Source: Streptomyces sp. SAJ15 (lineage in GTDB: Bacteria; Actinomycetota; Actinomycetes; Streptomycetales; Streptomycetaceae). Taken from it: a stretch of DNA of 64,000 bases. The translations under genes and the position numbers were made by a program. The DNA is taken from the NCBI RefSeq assembly GCF_007595705.1, contig NZ_NISY01000001.1, forward strand, positions 744,001 to 808,000, given 5' to 3'. The notes beneath the pieces were generated by a model. That model had not been told where the DNA came from. It saw only the letters and a list, made by a program, of their open reading frames with translations, and searched no databases. Below, piece after piece: positions 51,267 to 61,296 of the stretch. Every line of letters begins with the position of its first letter. The first letter of the stretch is position 1.

Positions 51267-51764
51267 ATGCAGGAGCAGGTGCACGATCGCGGGCAGGAGC
51301 AGGACCGCGAGCGCCGCGGTCTGCTGCGGATCGGGCTCGCCGAGGTGCACAACCCGTCGATGGTGCCGACGCTCAGCCCGGGCGACCAGCTCGTCATGCG
51401 GTACGGCGCGGTGGTGCGGGCGGGCGACGTGGTGGTGATGCGCCACCCGTTCCGACAGGACCTGCTGATCGTCAAGCGCGCGGTGGAGCGGCGCGAGGGC
51501 GGCTGGTGGGTTTTGGGGGACAACCCGTACGTGGAGAACGACAGCCGGGAGTTCGGCATGGTGCCGGACGACCTGGTGGTGGCGCGGGTGTGGCTGCGGC
51601 TGCGGCCGCCGCCGTGGGCGGGCGGCGGTCAGCTCTCGGTGGTCGGGGCGCTGTCCTGGGTCCCCTCCGCGGTGCGGCTGGTCTCCGCCGGCCGTTGGTC
51701 GCGCGGGGCGGGAGGCGCGGCGGGGGCGGGCCGTTCGGCGTTCAGGCGCTTGCGGGCGCGGTAG
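51267..51764 (+). CDS. sodX: Nickel-SOD maturation protease SodX
   Basis: A 165-residue signal-peptidase-like protease that trims the SodN propeptide. The catalytic dyad is Ser31 in NPSMVPTLSPGDQLV and Lys70 in LLIVKRAVER; the later box GDNPYVENDSREFG is also conserved. No membrane anchor is visible, in line with a cytoplasmic role. ATG 51267 follows GGAGG by 7 bases. The core ends near residue 115; a Gly/Arg/Ala-rich tail of about 50 residues follows. That tail overlaps the end of the convergent CGNR gene by 136 bp. Confidence 0.9.
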   Translation: MQEQVHDRGQEQDRERRGLLRIGLAEVHNPSMVPTLSPGDQLVMRYGAVVRAGDVVVMRHPFRQDLLIVKRAVERREGGWWVLGDNPYVENDSREFGMVPDDLVVARVWLRLRPPPWAGGGQLSVVGALSWVPSAVRLVSAGRWSRGAGGAAGAGRSAFRRLRAR

Positions 51765-52300
51765 GCGGCGACGTTCGCCCGGGTCGCGCAGCGGTCGGAG
51801 CAGTAGCGCCGTGAACGATTCGTCGATGTGTCGACATACACCTTGCGGCAGGGTGCCGCCTCGCAGATTCCGAGCCGGTCCACCCCCAGCTCGGTGAGCT
51901 GGAAGGCGAGCCCCATGGAGGCGGTCGCGGCATAGCCGGCGCCGGCGCTGGTCGCGTGGTCGGCGATGTGCATATGCCACTTGGGGCGGCCGTCCTCGTC
52001 CCGGTACTCGTGCCCGGAGATCTGCGGGCTGACCGGGAACTCCAACATCAGCGCGTTGAGCAGGTCCACGGCCCGTACCTCGTCCCCCTCGGCCGCCGCC
52101 TCGAAGACGGCGCGCAGTCGGGCCCGGACGGCGCGCAGCCGGGTCACGTCCGCGTCGGTGGTGCGCCGCGCCAGAGCGGACTGGGTGTGTCCGACGAGGG
52201 TGCGCACGGCGTCGACCGTGGTCAGCGAGTCGGTGCCGCGCTGGGCCTCCTCGGTGTTGACCAGCCGCACGGCGAGATCGGAGTAATAAGCCAGTTCCAC
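51629..52300 (-). CDS. CGNR zinc-finger regulator
   Basis: A 223-residue protein. The ABATE-type N-terminal domain (AYYSDLAVRLVNT...LTTVDAVRTLV) is followed by the CGNR zinc finger at about 145-185. Its cysteines are in GICEAAPCRKVYVD and RRYCSDRCATRANVAAYRAR. The family is thought to bind DNA, but ligands are unknown. An Ala/Pro/Arg-rich tail overlaps SodX antisense. It diverges from a methyltransferase gene across an inverted repeat (52332-52362), which may be its operator. Confidence 0.85.
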   Translation of the reverse strand: MELAYYSDLAVRLVNTEEAQRGTDSLTTVDAVRTLVGHTQSALARRTTDADVTRLRAVRARLRAVFEAAAEGDEVRAVDLLNALMLEFPVSPQISGHEYRDEDGRPKWHMHIADHATSAGAGYAATASMGLAFQLTELGVDRLGICEAAPCRKVYVDTSTNRSRRYCSDRCATRANVAAYRARKRLNAERPAPAAPPAPRDQRPAETSRTAEGTQDSAPTTES

Positions 52301-52331
52301 TTGAGGTCCTTACAAGGGCGGTCTATGGTCG

Positions 52332-52362
52332 GTAATAGATGCTGTACTAACGAGGGTATTAC
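52332..52362. promoter_or_regulatory. Inverted repeat between CGNR and methyltransferase genes
   Basis: GTAATA (52332-52337) and TATTAC (52357-52362) are perfect arms 19 bp apart within an unusually AT-rich 76-bp divergent intergenic region. It is a candidate operator or -10 region for both genes. Confidence 0.5.
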
Positions 52363-52376
52363 GGAAGGGGGGCGTC

Positions 52377-53159
52377 ATGGCTGACACCGTGGCCGCCGCA
52401 CCGCACTGGACGGCCTGGCAGGACAGCTGGGACCGGCAGCAGGAGTGGTATCTGCCCGATCGCGAGGAGCGGTTCCGGGTGATGCTGGACTCCGTCGAGG
52501 CGTTGGTCGGCCCCGAGCCCCGGGTGCTCGACCTGGCCTGTGGCACCGGCTCCATCTCCGCCCGACTGCTGCGCCGCTTCCCGGGCGCCACCAGCGTCGG
52601 CGTGGACCGGGACCCGGCGCTGCTGGCCATCGCGCGCGGCTCCTTCGCCGCGGAGCCGCGGGTCCGGTTCGTCACCGTCGACCTGCTGGACCCGCGGTGG
52701 ACCGAGGCCCTGCCGCACTCCTCCTACGACGCCGTGCTCACCGCGACCGCCCTGCACTGGATGGACGGTGCGGCGCTCCGGACGCTCTACGGACAGCTGG
52801 CCCGACTGCTGCCCGACGGCGGGGTGTTCCTCAACGCCGACCACATGCCGGACGAGTCCACCCCACGGCTGAACGCGGCGGAGCGGAGCTACCGGCGTGC
52901 CGCGCGACAGCGGGCCAAGGACGCGGGCGCTCAGGACTGGGCCGACTGGTGGCGGGCGCTCGCGGCCGACCCGGCACTCGCCGAGGTGACCGCCGAGCGC
53001 TTCGCCCGCTACGGCGATCCGAGCGCGGGCGACGACCACGGCGACGACCCGATGTACCCGCCCGCCTGGCACGCGGCCGCGCTGCGCGAGGCCGGCTTCG
53101 ACGAGGCGCGGGCCGTGTGGTGCTCGGTCACCGACGGGCTGGTGCTGGCGCTGAAGTAG
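52377..53159 (+). CDS. Class I SAM-dependent methyltransferase
   Basis: A 260-residue methyltransferase. Motif I is VLDLACGTGSISARLL (near residue 52), with the acidic residue of motif II in GVDRDPALLAIA and motif IV in YDAVLTATALHWM. The small-molecule type is suggested by size; the substrate is unknown. ATG 52377 follows GGAAGGGGGG. Its only close neighbour is the divergent CGNR regulator. Confidence 0.88.
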   Translation: MADTVAAAPHWTAWQDSWDRQQEWYLPDREERFRVMLDSVEALVGPEPRVLDLACGTGSISARLLRRFPGATSVGVDRDPALLAIARGSFAAEPRVRFVTVDLLDPRWTEALPHSSYDAVLTATALHWMDGAALRTLYGQLARLLPDGGVFLNADHMPDESTPRLNAAERSYRRAARQRAKDAGAQDWADWWRALAADPALAEVTAERFARYGDPSAGDDHGDDPMYPPAWHAAALREAGFDEARAVWCSVTDGLVLALK

Positions 53160-53234
53160 CCGGGCCGCGGCGTCCCGGCCGCCCACGGAGGAGCGGCCGA
53201 CGGAGGGACCGGAGCTGTTCCGGCGATGCCGCGA

Positions 53235-53264
53235 GGGCGGTGCGGACCGCTGTCCGCACCGCCC
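53235..53264. terminator. Hairpin between methyltransferase and ABC operon
   Basis: A perfect 13-bp stem (53235-53247 with 53252-53264) around CGCT lies 11 bp beyond the ABC ATPase stop and serves both convergent units. Confidence 0.88.
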
Positions 53265-53275
53265 CCGGCGTCTGC

Positions 53276-54037
53276 TTAAAGGACCTTCGACAGGAACGAC
53301 TTCGTCCTCTCGTGCTGCGGGTTGGTCAGCACGTCACGCGGGTTGCCCGACTCGACCACCACGCCGTTGTCCATGAAGACGACGGAGTCGCCGACCTCGC
53401 GGGCGAAGCCCATCTCGTGCGTGACGACGACCATCGTCATGCCGTCCTCGGCCAGCCCGCGCATCACGTCGAGCACGTCGCCGACCAGCTCCGGGTCGAG
53501 CGCGGAGGTGGGCTCGTCGAAGAGCATCAGCTTGGGCTCCATGGCCAGCGCCCGAGCGATCGCGACCCGCTGCTGCTGGCCGCCGGAGAGCTGCGAGGGG
53601 TAGTTGCCCCCCTTGGTGCCCAGACCGACCCGGTCCAGCAGCTTCTGCGCGCGCTCCCGCGCCACCGCCTTGGACTCGCCCTTGACCTGGATGGGCGCCT
53701 CCATGACGTTCTCCAGCGCCGTCATGTGCGGGAAGAGGTTGAAGCGCTGGAAGACCATGCCGATGTCGCGGCGCTTGGCGGCGACCTCGCGGTCCTTGAG
53801 CTCGTAGAGCTTGTTGCCCTGCTGGCGGTAGCCGACCAGCTCGCCGTCGACGTACAGCCGACCGGAGTTGATCTTCTCCAGGTGGTTGATGCAGCGCAGG
53901 AAGGTGGACTTGCCGGAGCCGGACGGGCCGATCAGGCAGAACACCTCACGCGGGGCGACCTCCAGGTCGATCCCCTTGAGGACCTGGACCGCGCCGTAGG
54001 ACTTGTGGACGCCTTCGGCCTTCACCATGGCGGTCAT
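53276..54037 (-). CDS. Polar amino acid ABC transporter ATPase
   Basis: A 253-residue ATPase of the GlnQ/HisP type. Walker A is [10 protein letters not shown] (near 37), the signature [15 protein letters not shown], Walker [14 protein letters not shown], and the H-loop [12 protein letters not shown]. Powers uptake with the permease whose stop codon overlaps its start (ATGA, 54034-54037). The substrate is probably glutamate, glutamine or another polar amino acid. Confidence 0.95.
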   Translation of the reverse strand: MTAMVKAEGVHKSYGAVQVLKGIDLEVAPREVFCLIGPSGSGKSTFLRCINHLEKINSGRLYVDGELVGYRQQGNKLYELKDREVAAKRRDIGMVFQRFNLFPHMTALENVMEAPIQVKGESKAVARERAQKLLDRVGLGTKGGNYPSQLSGGQQQRVAIARALAMEPKLMLFDEPTSALDPELVGDVLDVMRGLAEDGMTMVVVTHEMGFAREVGDSVVFMDNGVVVESGNPRDVLTNPQHERTKSFLSKVL

Positions 54038-54966
54038 GCGGCACCTCCAGAGGGGCGACGGGACGAGAACTGGGCGCGGATCCGCTGGAGCGGGGTGGGC
54101 GGCAGGCTCCTGGTGGCGCCCTTGGCGTAGTACCTCTCAAGGTAGTACTGGCCCACGCTGAGCACCGAGGTCAGGATCAGGTACCAGGCCGCGGCGAGGA
54201 AGAGCATCTCGCCCGGGGCACCGGTGATCTGGCCGAGGTTCTGGGCCGCCTGCAACAGGTCCCAGTAGGTCACGGCGATCACCAGCGAGCTCGTCTTGAG
54301 CATGTTGATGAACTCGTTGCCGGTCGGCGGCACGATCACCCGCATCGCCTGCGGCAGCACCACGCGGCGCAGCGTCTTGGCGTGGCTCATGCCGAGCGCG
54401 TGCGCGGCCTCGGTCTGGCCCTCGTCGACCGCCTGCAGACCGGCACGGCAGATCTCCGCCATGTACGCGGCCTCGTTCAGGCCGAGGCCGAGCAGCGCGG
54501 CCAGGAACGGGGTCATGAAGTCCGACCACTCGTCCTGGTAGATCGGGCCCAGGTTGATGTACTCGAAGATCAGGCCCAGGTTGAACCAGAGCAGCAGCTG
54601 CACATAGACCGGGGTGCCGCGGAAGAACCAGATGTAACCCCAGGCGATGGCCGAGGTCACCGGGTTCTTCGACAGCCGCATGACGGCGAGGATGACGCCC
54701 AGGACCACACCGAGCACCATCGAGGCGATGGTGATCCAGATGGTCTTCCCGACACCTTCGAGAACCTGGTCGTTGAAGAAGTTGTCGGGGATCGCGCCCC
54801 AGTTGACCTTGCCCTGGGAGAAGGCGTAAACCAGCGACACCAGCAGCGCGAGCACCACGAATGCGGAGACCCAACGGCCGTAATGGCGGACCGGAATGGC
54901 CTTCATGTCCTCCGGGGCGGGCGGCGGAGCATCCTGCGGCTCCGACTTCTCGATGTCAACACTCAC
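54034..54966 (-). CDS. Polar amino acid ABC transporter permease
   Basis: A 310-residue HisM/GlnP-type permease. A 40-residue Pro/Glu-rich cytoplasmic start precedes about five membrane segments. [20 protein letters not shown] and the EAA-like coupling loop [20 protein letters not shown] are typical. It is the only permease in the operon, so it probably forms a homodimer. The gap to the binding-protein gene is 39 bp. Confidence 0.93.
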   Translation of the reverse strand: MSVDIEKSEPQDAPPPAPEDMKAIPVRHYGRWVSAFVVLALLVSLVYAFSQGKVNWGAIPDNFFNDQVLEGVGKTIWITIASMVLGVVLGVILAVMRLSKNPVTSAIAWGYIWFFRGTPVYVQLLLWFNLGLIFEYINLGPIYQDEWSDFMTPFLAALLGLGLNEAAYMAEICRAGLQAVDEGQTEAAHALGMSHAKTLRRVVLPQAMRVIVPPTGNEFINMLKTSSLVIAVTYWDLLQAAQNLGQITGAPGEMLFLAAAWYLILTSVLSVGQYYLERYYAKGATRSLPPTPLQRIRAQFSSRRPSGGAA

Positions 54967-55005
54967 GGAAATTGCCTTTCAGCGGAAAGTGGGGAGCGGT
55001 CGGGA

Positions 55006-55959
55006 TCACTTGCCGCTGTTGATGTTGGCCTCGGTGACCGCGCCGTCGGCGACGCCCCACTTGCTGAGGATCTTCTCGTATTCGCCGGTGCGGATGATCG
55101 CGTCGAGCGCGGCCTTGAGGGCGTCACGCAGCTGGGCGTCGTCCTTGCTCACCGCGATGCCGTACGGGGCCGCCTCGACCTGCTCGCCGACGATCTCGAA
55201 GTCGTCGCCGCCGCCGGAGGTCTTCACCGCGTAGGCGGCGACCGGGAAGTCGCTGGACCCGGCGTCCGCGCCGCCGCCGCGCAGCCGGGTCTGGGCCTCG
55301 GTGTCGTTGGCGAAGGACTCGATCTTGATCTTCTTCTCGTCGTCGTCCTCGCACTTCTTCGACTGGCTCTTGGCCAGGTCGTGCGAGACGGTGCCGCGCT
55401 GGACCACGATGGTCTTGCCGCAGAGGTCCTCCCAGTCCTTGATGCCCTGGTCGTCGCCCTTGCGGGTGTAGATCGAGACGCCGGCGGTGATGTAGTCGAC
55501 GAAGTCGACGCCCTCACCGACCTTCTTGCCGGTCTCCGGGTCCGTGCCCTCCTGGCGGCTCTTGTTGTCCGTCATCGCGGACATCGCTATGTCGTAGCGG
55601 CCGGCCTTCATGCCGGTGAGGAGGGTGTCGAAGGTGGCGTTGGAGAACTTCATCTCCACGCCGAGCTGCTTGCCCATCGCCTCGGCGAGGTCCGGATCGA
55701 TGCCCATGACTTTGCCGGCTTTGCGGAACTCGACCGGCGGGTAGTTGATGTCGGAACCGACCTCGATCACACCGGCGCTCTGGATGTCCTTGGGCAGCAT
55801 GCCGAAGAGCGGGGCCTTGTTGGTGGAGTCCACCTGGCCCGGCTTGTCGCGCTGGTCGCCGCAACCGGTCAGCAGCAGGGCGCCGATGACCGCTGTCGCT
55901 CCGACCGAGGCGAGTCGCCTGTGGGCCCCGGATGAGCGGCGGGTGGTGCTTGCGGTCAT
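55006..55959 (-). CDS. Polar amino acid ABC transporter binding lipoprotein
   Basis: A 317-residue family-3 solute-binding lipoprotein. The signal peptide ends in lipobox LLTGC, with a charged linker behind it. The binding fold begins IEVGSDINYPPVEFRKAGKV and contains FSNATFDTLLTGMKAGRYDI and the usual closing YGIAVSKDD. First gene of a three-gene import operon. ATG 55959 follows GGAGGA. A TTGACA-like -35 box on the same strand lies at 56080-56085. Confidence 0.93.
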   Translation of the reverse strand: MTASTTRRSSGAHRRLASVGATAVIGALLLTGCGDQRDKPGQVDSTNKAPLFGMLPKDIQSAGVIEVGSDINYPPVEFRKAGKVMGIDPDLAEAMGKQLGVEMKFSNATFDTLLTGMKAGRYDIAMSAMTDNKSRQEGTDPETGKKVGEGVDFVDYITAGVSIYTRKGDDQGIKDWEDLCGKTIVVQRGTVSHDLAKSQSKKCEDDDEKKIKIESFANDTEAQTRLRGGGADAGSSDFPVAAYAVKTSGGGDDFEIVGEQVEAAPYGIAVSKDDAQLRDALKAALDAIIRTGEYEKILSKWGVADGAVTEANINSGK

Positions 55960-56529
55960 GAGTGGATCCTCCTGCGAGTGAGGGAGAGCCGAAAGGCCTG
56001 ACACACACCTTTGAGTGTCGCGGCCTCTTGCGTTTGCGGCATCTTGCCATCCGGACGGGCGCAATCGACCGGCTGACTATGTCAAAATCGGATAACGGGT
56101 GATCCCCGTGGCACACCAGGCCGGAACACCGGGCCGGACCGTGGTGAAAAAAGGCGGATCGAGAGTTTCATCACGCGCACTTCATCTCACGAGATGGACA
56201 TTCAGCGCGTTTGGGCCCGACTGGTTGCGCTTGCCCTGCTTCCAGTGTGAATCGGCGTTAACGCGGCGTATCCCTACCGCGACCCCACCACATCGGCGAC
56301 CGGCCGGTGACGCAAGGCGACAGAACCCGCTCGTCCCCGGAAGTGTCCTTCCGGTAGAACAGGCGATCACACCCCTCACCCGGGGCTCAGGGCGCATGTG
56401 CGATGCGCCCGGCGTGCGACTCCGTGCGCGGTCAGCCGACCGCGTCGGGAGGGCGAACGCGGTGCCCGCCCGTTCCGCACAGCAGGAGCGGACTACCCTC
56501 GACAGCAATACGACAAAGGGGTCACATAC
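55960..56529. other. Long divergent intergenic region
   Basis: These 570 bp must hold the promoters of the leftward ABC operon and the rightward malic enzyme gene. A perfect inverted repeat CATCTCACGAGATG lies at 56183-56196 and a leftward TTGACA at 56080-56085. No gene with coding character was seen. Confidence 0.5.
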
Positions 56530-57750
<1,221 letters not shown>

Positions 57751-57812
57751 CGGCGTTTCCCGTCACGGCTGACGCGCTGACGCGCTGACGCTGAGGCGGT
57801 GACACGGCGTGC

Positions 57813-57851
57813 CCGGGCCGGGGCCGCCCCTCGGGGAGGGGGCGGGCCCGG
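57813..57851 (+). terminator. Imperfect hairpin after malic enzyme
   Basis: CCGGGCC (57813-57819) pairs with GGCCCGG (57845-57851), and further partial pairing of GGGGCCGCCCC with GGGGAGGGGGC lies inside. It is 63 bp past the stop and less convincing than the other terminators here. Confidence 0.5.
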
Positions 57852-58049
57852 CCCTTCGCGTACCCCCGGTGACGCGCGGGCGTGGTCGACGGCCAGGACA
57901 CGCCGGCACGGGCGGACGACCGCCGTGCCCGCGCCGGTCGACGCGCCCGGCATGCCGCCGGAAGGGCCCTGCTGCCGGCGGGGGACGCGGCGCGTGTCAC
58001 ATCCCCGCGAGGTTCCGCCGCGTCCCCGTCGCGGCCTATCGTCAAGGTC

Positions 58050-59012
58050 ATGTTCGCTGCCTACGCCGCACGCATCGACCGCGATCAGCCGCTCAACGGA
58101 CTGGAATTGGGGGAACGACCGGCTCCGGAGCGCCGTCCCGGATGGACCATCGTCAACGTCAAGGCCGCGTCCCTCAACCACCACGACCTGTGGTCGCTGC
58201 GGGGGGTCGGCCTCGGTGAGGAGTCGCTGCCGATGATCCTCGGCTGCGACGCGGCCGGGATCGACGAGAACGGCAACGAGGTCGTCCTGCACTCCGTCAT
58301 CGGCCAGACCGGCCACGGGGTCGGCCCGCGCGAGCCGCGCTCCATCCTGACCGAGCGCTACCAGGGCACCTTCGCCGAGCAGGTCGCCGTGCCCAGTTGG
58401 AACCTGCTGCCCAAGCCCAAGGAGCTCTCCTTCGAGGAGGCGGCCTGCCTGCCGACCGCCTGGCTGACGGCCTACCGGATGCTGTTCACCAACGCCGGGG
58501 TGCGCCCCGGTGACACCGTGCTGGTCCAGGGGGCCGGCGGCGGGGTGGCCACCGCCGCGATCGTGCTGGGCGCCGCCGCCGGGCTGCGGGTGCTGGCCAC
58601 CAGCCGGGACGAGGCCAAGCGCAAGCGCGCGGTGGACCTGGGCGCCGAGGGCGCGTACGAGCCGGGGGAGCGGCTGCCGCGCCGGGTGGACGCCGTCATC
58701 GAGACGGTGGGCGCCGCCACCTGGTCGCACTCCGTCAAGTCCCTCAGGCCCGGCGGCACGCTGGTGATCTCGGGGGCCACCTCCGGTCCCGACCCCAAGT
58801 CCACCGAGCTGAACCGGATCTTCTTCCTGGAGCTGAAGGTCGTCGGCTCGACCATGGGCACCAAGGAGGAGCTGGAGGACCTGCTGAACTTCTGCGCGGC
58901 GCACGGGGTACGACCGGTCATCGACTCGGTGCTGCCGCTGGACCGGGCACGCGAGGGGTTCGAGAAGATGGCGGGCGGCGACCAGTTCGGAAAGATCGTG
59001 CTGACGGTGTGA
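58050..59012 (+). CDS. Zinc-less MDR-family oxidoreductase (quinone oxidoreductase-like)
   Basis: A 320-residue medium-chain dehydrogenase/reductase. The N-terminal GroES-like half contains SLNHHDLWSLRG. The nucleotide-binding half contains VLVQGAGGGVATAAIVLGAA, which fits NADPH-dependent members. The structural-zinc cysteine cluster is absent, and the catalytic-zinc ligands are not convincing. Members reduce quinones or enones. ATG 58050 has AAGG 4 bases before it. Transcribed alone. Confidence 0.88.
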   Translation: MFAAYAARIDRDQPLNGLELGERPAPERRPGWTIVNVKAASLNHHDLWSLRGVGLGEESLPMILGCDAAGIDENGNEVVLHSVIGQTGHGVGPREPRSILTERYQGTFAEQVAVPSWNLLPKPKELSFEEAACLPTAWLTAYRMLFTNAGVRPGDTVLVQGAGGGVATAAIVLGAAAGLRVLATSRDEAKRKRAVDLGAEGAYEPGERLPRRVDAVIETVGAATWSHSVKSLRPGGTLVISGATSGPDPKSTELNRIFFLELKVVGSTMGTKEELEDLLNFCAAHGVRPVIDSVLPLDRAREGFEKMAGGDQFGKIVLTV

Positions 59013-59238
59013 TTCCTCGCCGCCGGCGGTCGACGGTGTGAGCCGTCGCCGCCGGTGGCCCGCCGCCGTCGCGGCCTCCGGACCCCGCCGCCCTTCGGCG
59101 TAGTTGACCACCCGGTCGGCGGCGGAGCCGAGGTGCTCCGCGCCGTCGGCGAGCAGGCGGAAGTGGGCGCTCAGCAGCCCGGGTTGGGCGTCGGTCCGCA
59201 GTGCGTCGGGCACGGTGTCCACCCACTCCGCGGAGCGC

Positions 59239-60114
59239 TTACGCGTAGGCGACCTGGATCCGGCCGATCCCCAGCGTGCCCTGGGTGGGCAGCATCCCCG
59301 CCTCGAAGATCGCGCCGACGAGCGGAAGGACCAGCTCCGCCAGTCGTTCGGAGCGTGCCGGGCCCAGCGCCCGCCACGGGGCGGTGGCCAGCGCGTCGGT
59401 ATGGCGCTCGACGGCGTCCCGTCCCTCCCGGCCGCGCGCGGTGGCCTTGCCGGACGCGTCCAGCCAGCCGCGCTCGACGAGCCGGGCGCGGGCGGCCGAC
59501 CACTCGCGCGGACTCCAGCCCCGGGAGGCGAAGTTGGCCTCGGGCGCGGCGTCGACGGCGGCGAAGGAGACCAGGGACTCGCAGGGGTCGAGGTCGGCGG
59601 CGAGCAGGGCGACGAGATGGCCGTCGCCACGGTGCTCGCGCAGTACCGTGGCGGCCTGCCAGAGGGCGAGGTGGGGCTCGTCGGACCAGCCCAGGTCGCG
59701 GTTGGCGGCCGCCAGCGGGCGGGCGGCGGTGGTGGCGTGCTCGGCGGCCTCCCGCGCCAGCTCCGCGGCCTCCGCGAGCTCCGGGCTCGCGAGCCGCTCC
59801 GGGAACAGCGCCCGGAAGGTGCGATCCACCGCGCGGAGCCGGGCGTCCAGCACGGCCTCGGGGGACGCGGTGCGCCAGACGGCGGGGACGTGCTCGGCGA
59901 CCATCCCCGGGGCGAAGCCGAAGAACGTGGCGGTGACCAGCTCGGGTCCCGCCGCGCCGAGCGGGGCCGCGCGCCAGGCGAAGTAGCTCGGCCAGCGGGA
60001 GGACAGGTCGTAGCCGAGCGCGGCGGCCTCCTCGTTCGCCTGCGGAGAGAAGTACAGACAGGCGTGCAGCGGCTCCAGCTGGTGCCACATCCTGCGGGCG
60101 AGGGCTGCTGTCAT
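59239..60114 (-). CDS. Uncharacterised actinobacterial protein, winged-helix-like (SCO6745 type)
   Basis: A 291-residue soluble protein. Its opening MTAALARRMWHQLEPLHACL and later ALGYDLSSRWPSYFAWRAAPL resemble what I know as the SCO6745 family. The C-terminal part (WSAARARLVERGWLDASGKA and TARGREGRDAVERHTDAL) has the look of a MarR-like winged helix. Biochemical function unknown. ATG 60114 begins a frame with full coding bias; the stop is TAA, uncommon here. Confidence 0.72.
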   Translation of the reverse strand: MTAALARRMWHQLEPLHACLYFSPQANEEAAALGYDLSSRWPSYFAWRAAPLGAAGPELVTATFFGFAPGMVAEHVPAVWRTASPEAVLDARLRAVDRTFRALFPERLASPELAEAAELAREAAEHATTAARPLAAANRDLGWSDEPHLALWQAATVLREHRGDGHLVALLAADLDPCESLVSFAAVDAAPEANFASRGWSPREWSAARARLVERGWLDASGKATARGREGRDAVERHTDALATAPWRALGPARSERLAELVLPLVGAIFEAGMLPTQGTLGIGRIQVAYA

Positions 60115-60174
60115 GACGGGCCTCCCGGGGTAACGTCGCTTGATCGCCGACGAGTTGACCCTAACCCGAACCCG

Positions 60175-61296
60175 TCAATCCCGCCCCGCGCGGCGCAGCA
60201 GGGCGTTGATGCCCGCCGCCGTCTCGGCCAGCCGCCGCCGGGCCTCGGCCACCGTGTCCTCGCTCACCGTGTGGTCGCGGGCCGTGTCGCGGATGTCGTC
60301 GCGGAAGCGGTCCAGCAGTCGGTCCAGGTCGCGCGCCGGGTCGCCGGTGGTACGGAACTCGCGCGACCACTCGGGCTCCACCCTCCGCTCGGGGTCGGCC
60401 GCCCCCGCCGGCTCCGCCGCCCTCTTCGACCCCGCCGACCCCGCCGGCCCCGTCGACCCCGAGGACTCGGCCGTGCGGTCCCGCTCCTCGGCGGCCTTCG
60501 GGCCCCGGCCCGTCGTCCTCGACTCCCCGCCGTCGGGCCCGCGGTCGGTGGGGGCGGGGTCCGGCTCCTGGCGGGAGAGCCGGCCGAGGCCGCGCGAGAC
60601 CTCGGCCAGGCCCTCGCGGACCGCGCGCTGCCAGTCGCCCGAGCGGAGGTGCTCCTGGGTCTGCTCCTGGAGCCGCCGGGCGAACGCCTGGAGCTCCTCG
60701 CGGGCCTGCTCCTCGGCGGCCCTGGCCTGCCGACGGGCCCGCTGGGCGTCCTGTCGGGCGCGCCGGGACTCCTCCTTGGCGCGACGGGCCTGTTCCCGCC
60801 ATTCGTCCTTGGCGTGCCGCATCTCCTCCTCGGCGGCCCGCCACGCCTCGTGGTCGGGGACGCCTCGGTCCCACTCCCCGGTCGGGACGTCGGCGGCGTC
60901 GGGGCCGGTGCGGGTCCGCCGGGCGGCCTCGCGCATCTCCCGCCGCAGGTCGCTGGCGGAGTCGCGGACGTCCTCCCGGATCTCGGCGGCGAGTTCGGCG
61001 ACGGACTCGCGGATCTCCACCTCCAGCTCGGCGAGTTCGCCGCTCCGGTCGGCGAGTTCGGCGCGTCCGGCGTCGGTGGTCGCGTAGACCTTGCGGCCAC
61101 CCTCGGTGGTGTGGCTGACCAGTCCCTCGGCCTCCAGCTTGGCCAGCCGGGGGTAGACGGTGCCGGCGGAGGGGGCGTACATCCCGTGGAAGCGCTCCTC
61201 CAGCAGACGGATGACCTCGTAGCCGTGGCGCGGAGCCTCGTCCAGCAGCTTGAGGAGGTACAGCCGCAGTCGGCCGTGGGCGAAGACGGGGGACAT
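60175..61296 (-). CDS. PadR-family regulator with a long coiled-coil extension
   Basis: A 373-residue protein. The first 85 residues are a PadR winged helix (LRLYLLKLLDEAPRHGYEVI, GTVYPRLAKLEAEGLVSH). Then comes a long, highly charged helical stretch at about 90-235 (EEEMRHAKDEWREQARRAKE), likely a coiled coil, a Gly/Ser/Pro-rich linker, and a last conserved helical piece. Ordinary PadR proteins have 100-200 residues. It is coupled to the DUF4097 gene (TGATG, one-base overlap) and probably represses that operon through the AT-rich repeats at 62202-62240. Confidence 0.88.
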   Translation of the reverse strand: MSPVFAHGRLRLYLLKLLDEAPRHGYEVIRLLEERFHGMYAPSAGTVYPRLAKLEAEGLVSHTTEGGRKVYATTDAGRAELADRSGELAELEVEIRESVAELAAEIREDVRDSASDLRREMREAARRTRTGPDAADVPTGEWDRGVPDHEAWRAAEEEMRHAKDEWREQARRAKEESRRARQDAQRARRQARAAEEQAREELQAFARRLQEQTQEHLRSGDWQRAVREGLAEVSRGLGRLSRQEPDPAPTDRGPDGGESRTTGRGPKAAEERDRTAESSGSTGPAGSAGSKRAAEPAGAADPERRVEPEWSREFRTTGDPARDLDRLLDRFRDDIRDTARDHTVSEDTVAEARRRLAETAAGINALLRRAGRD

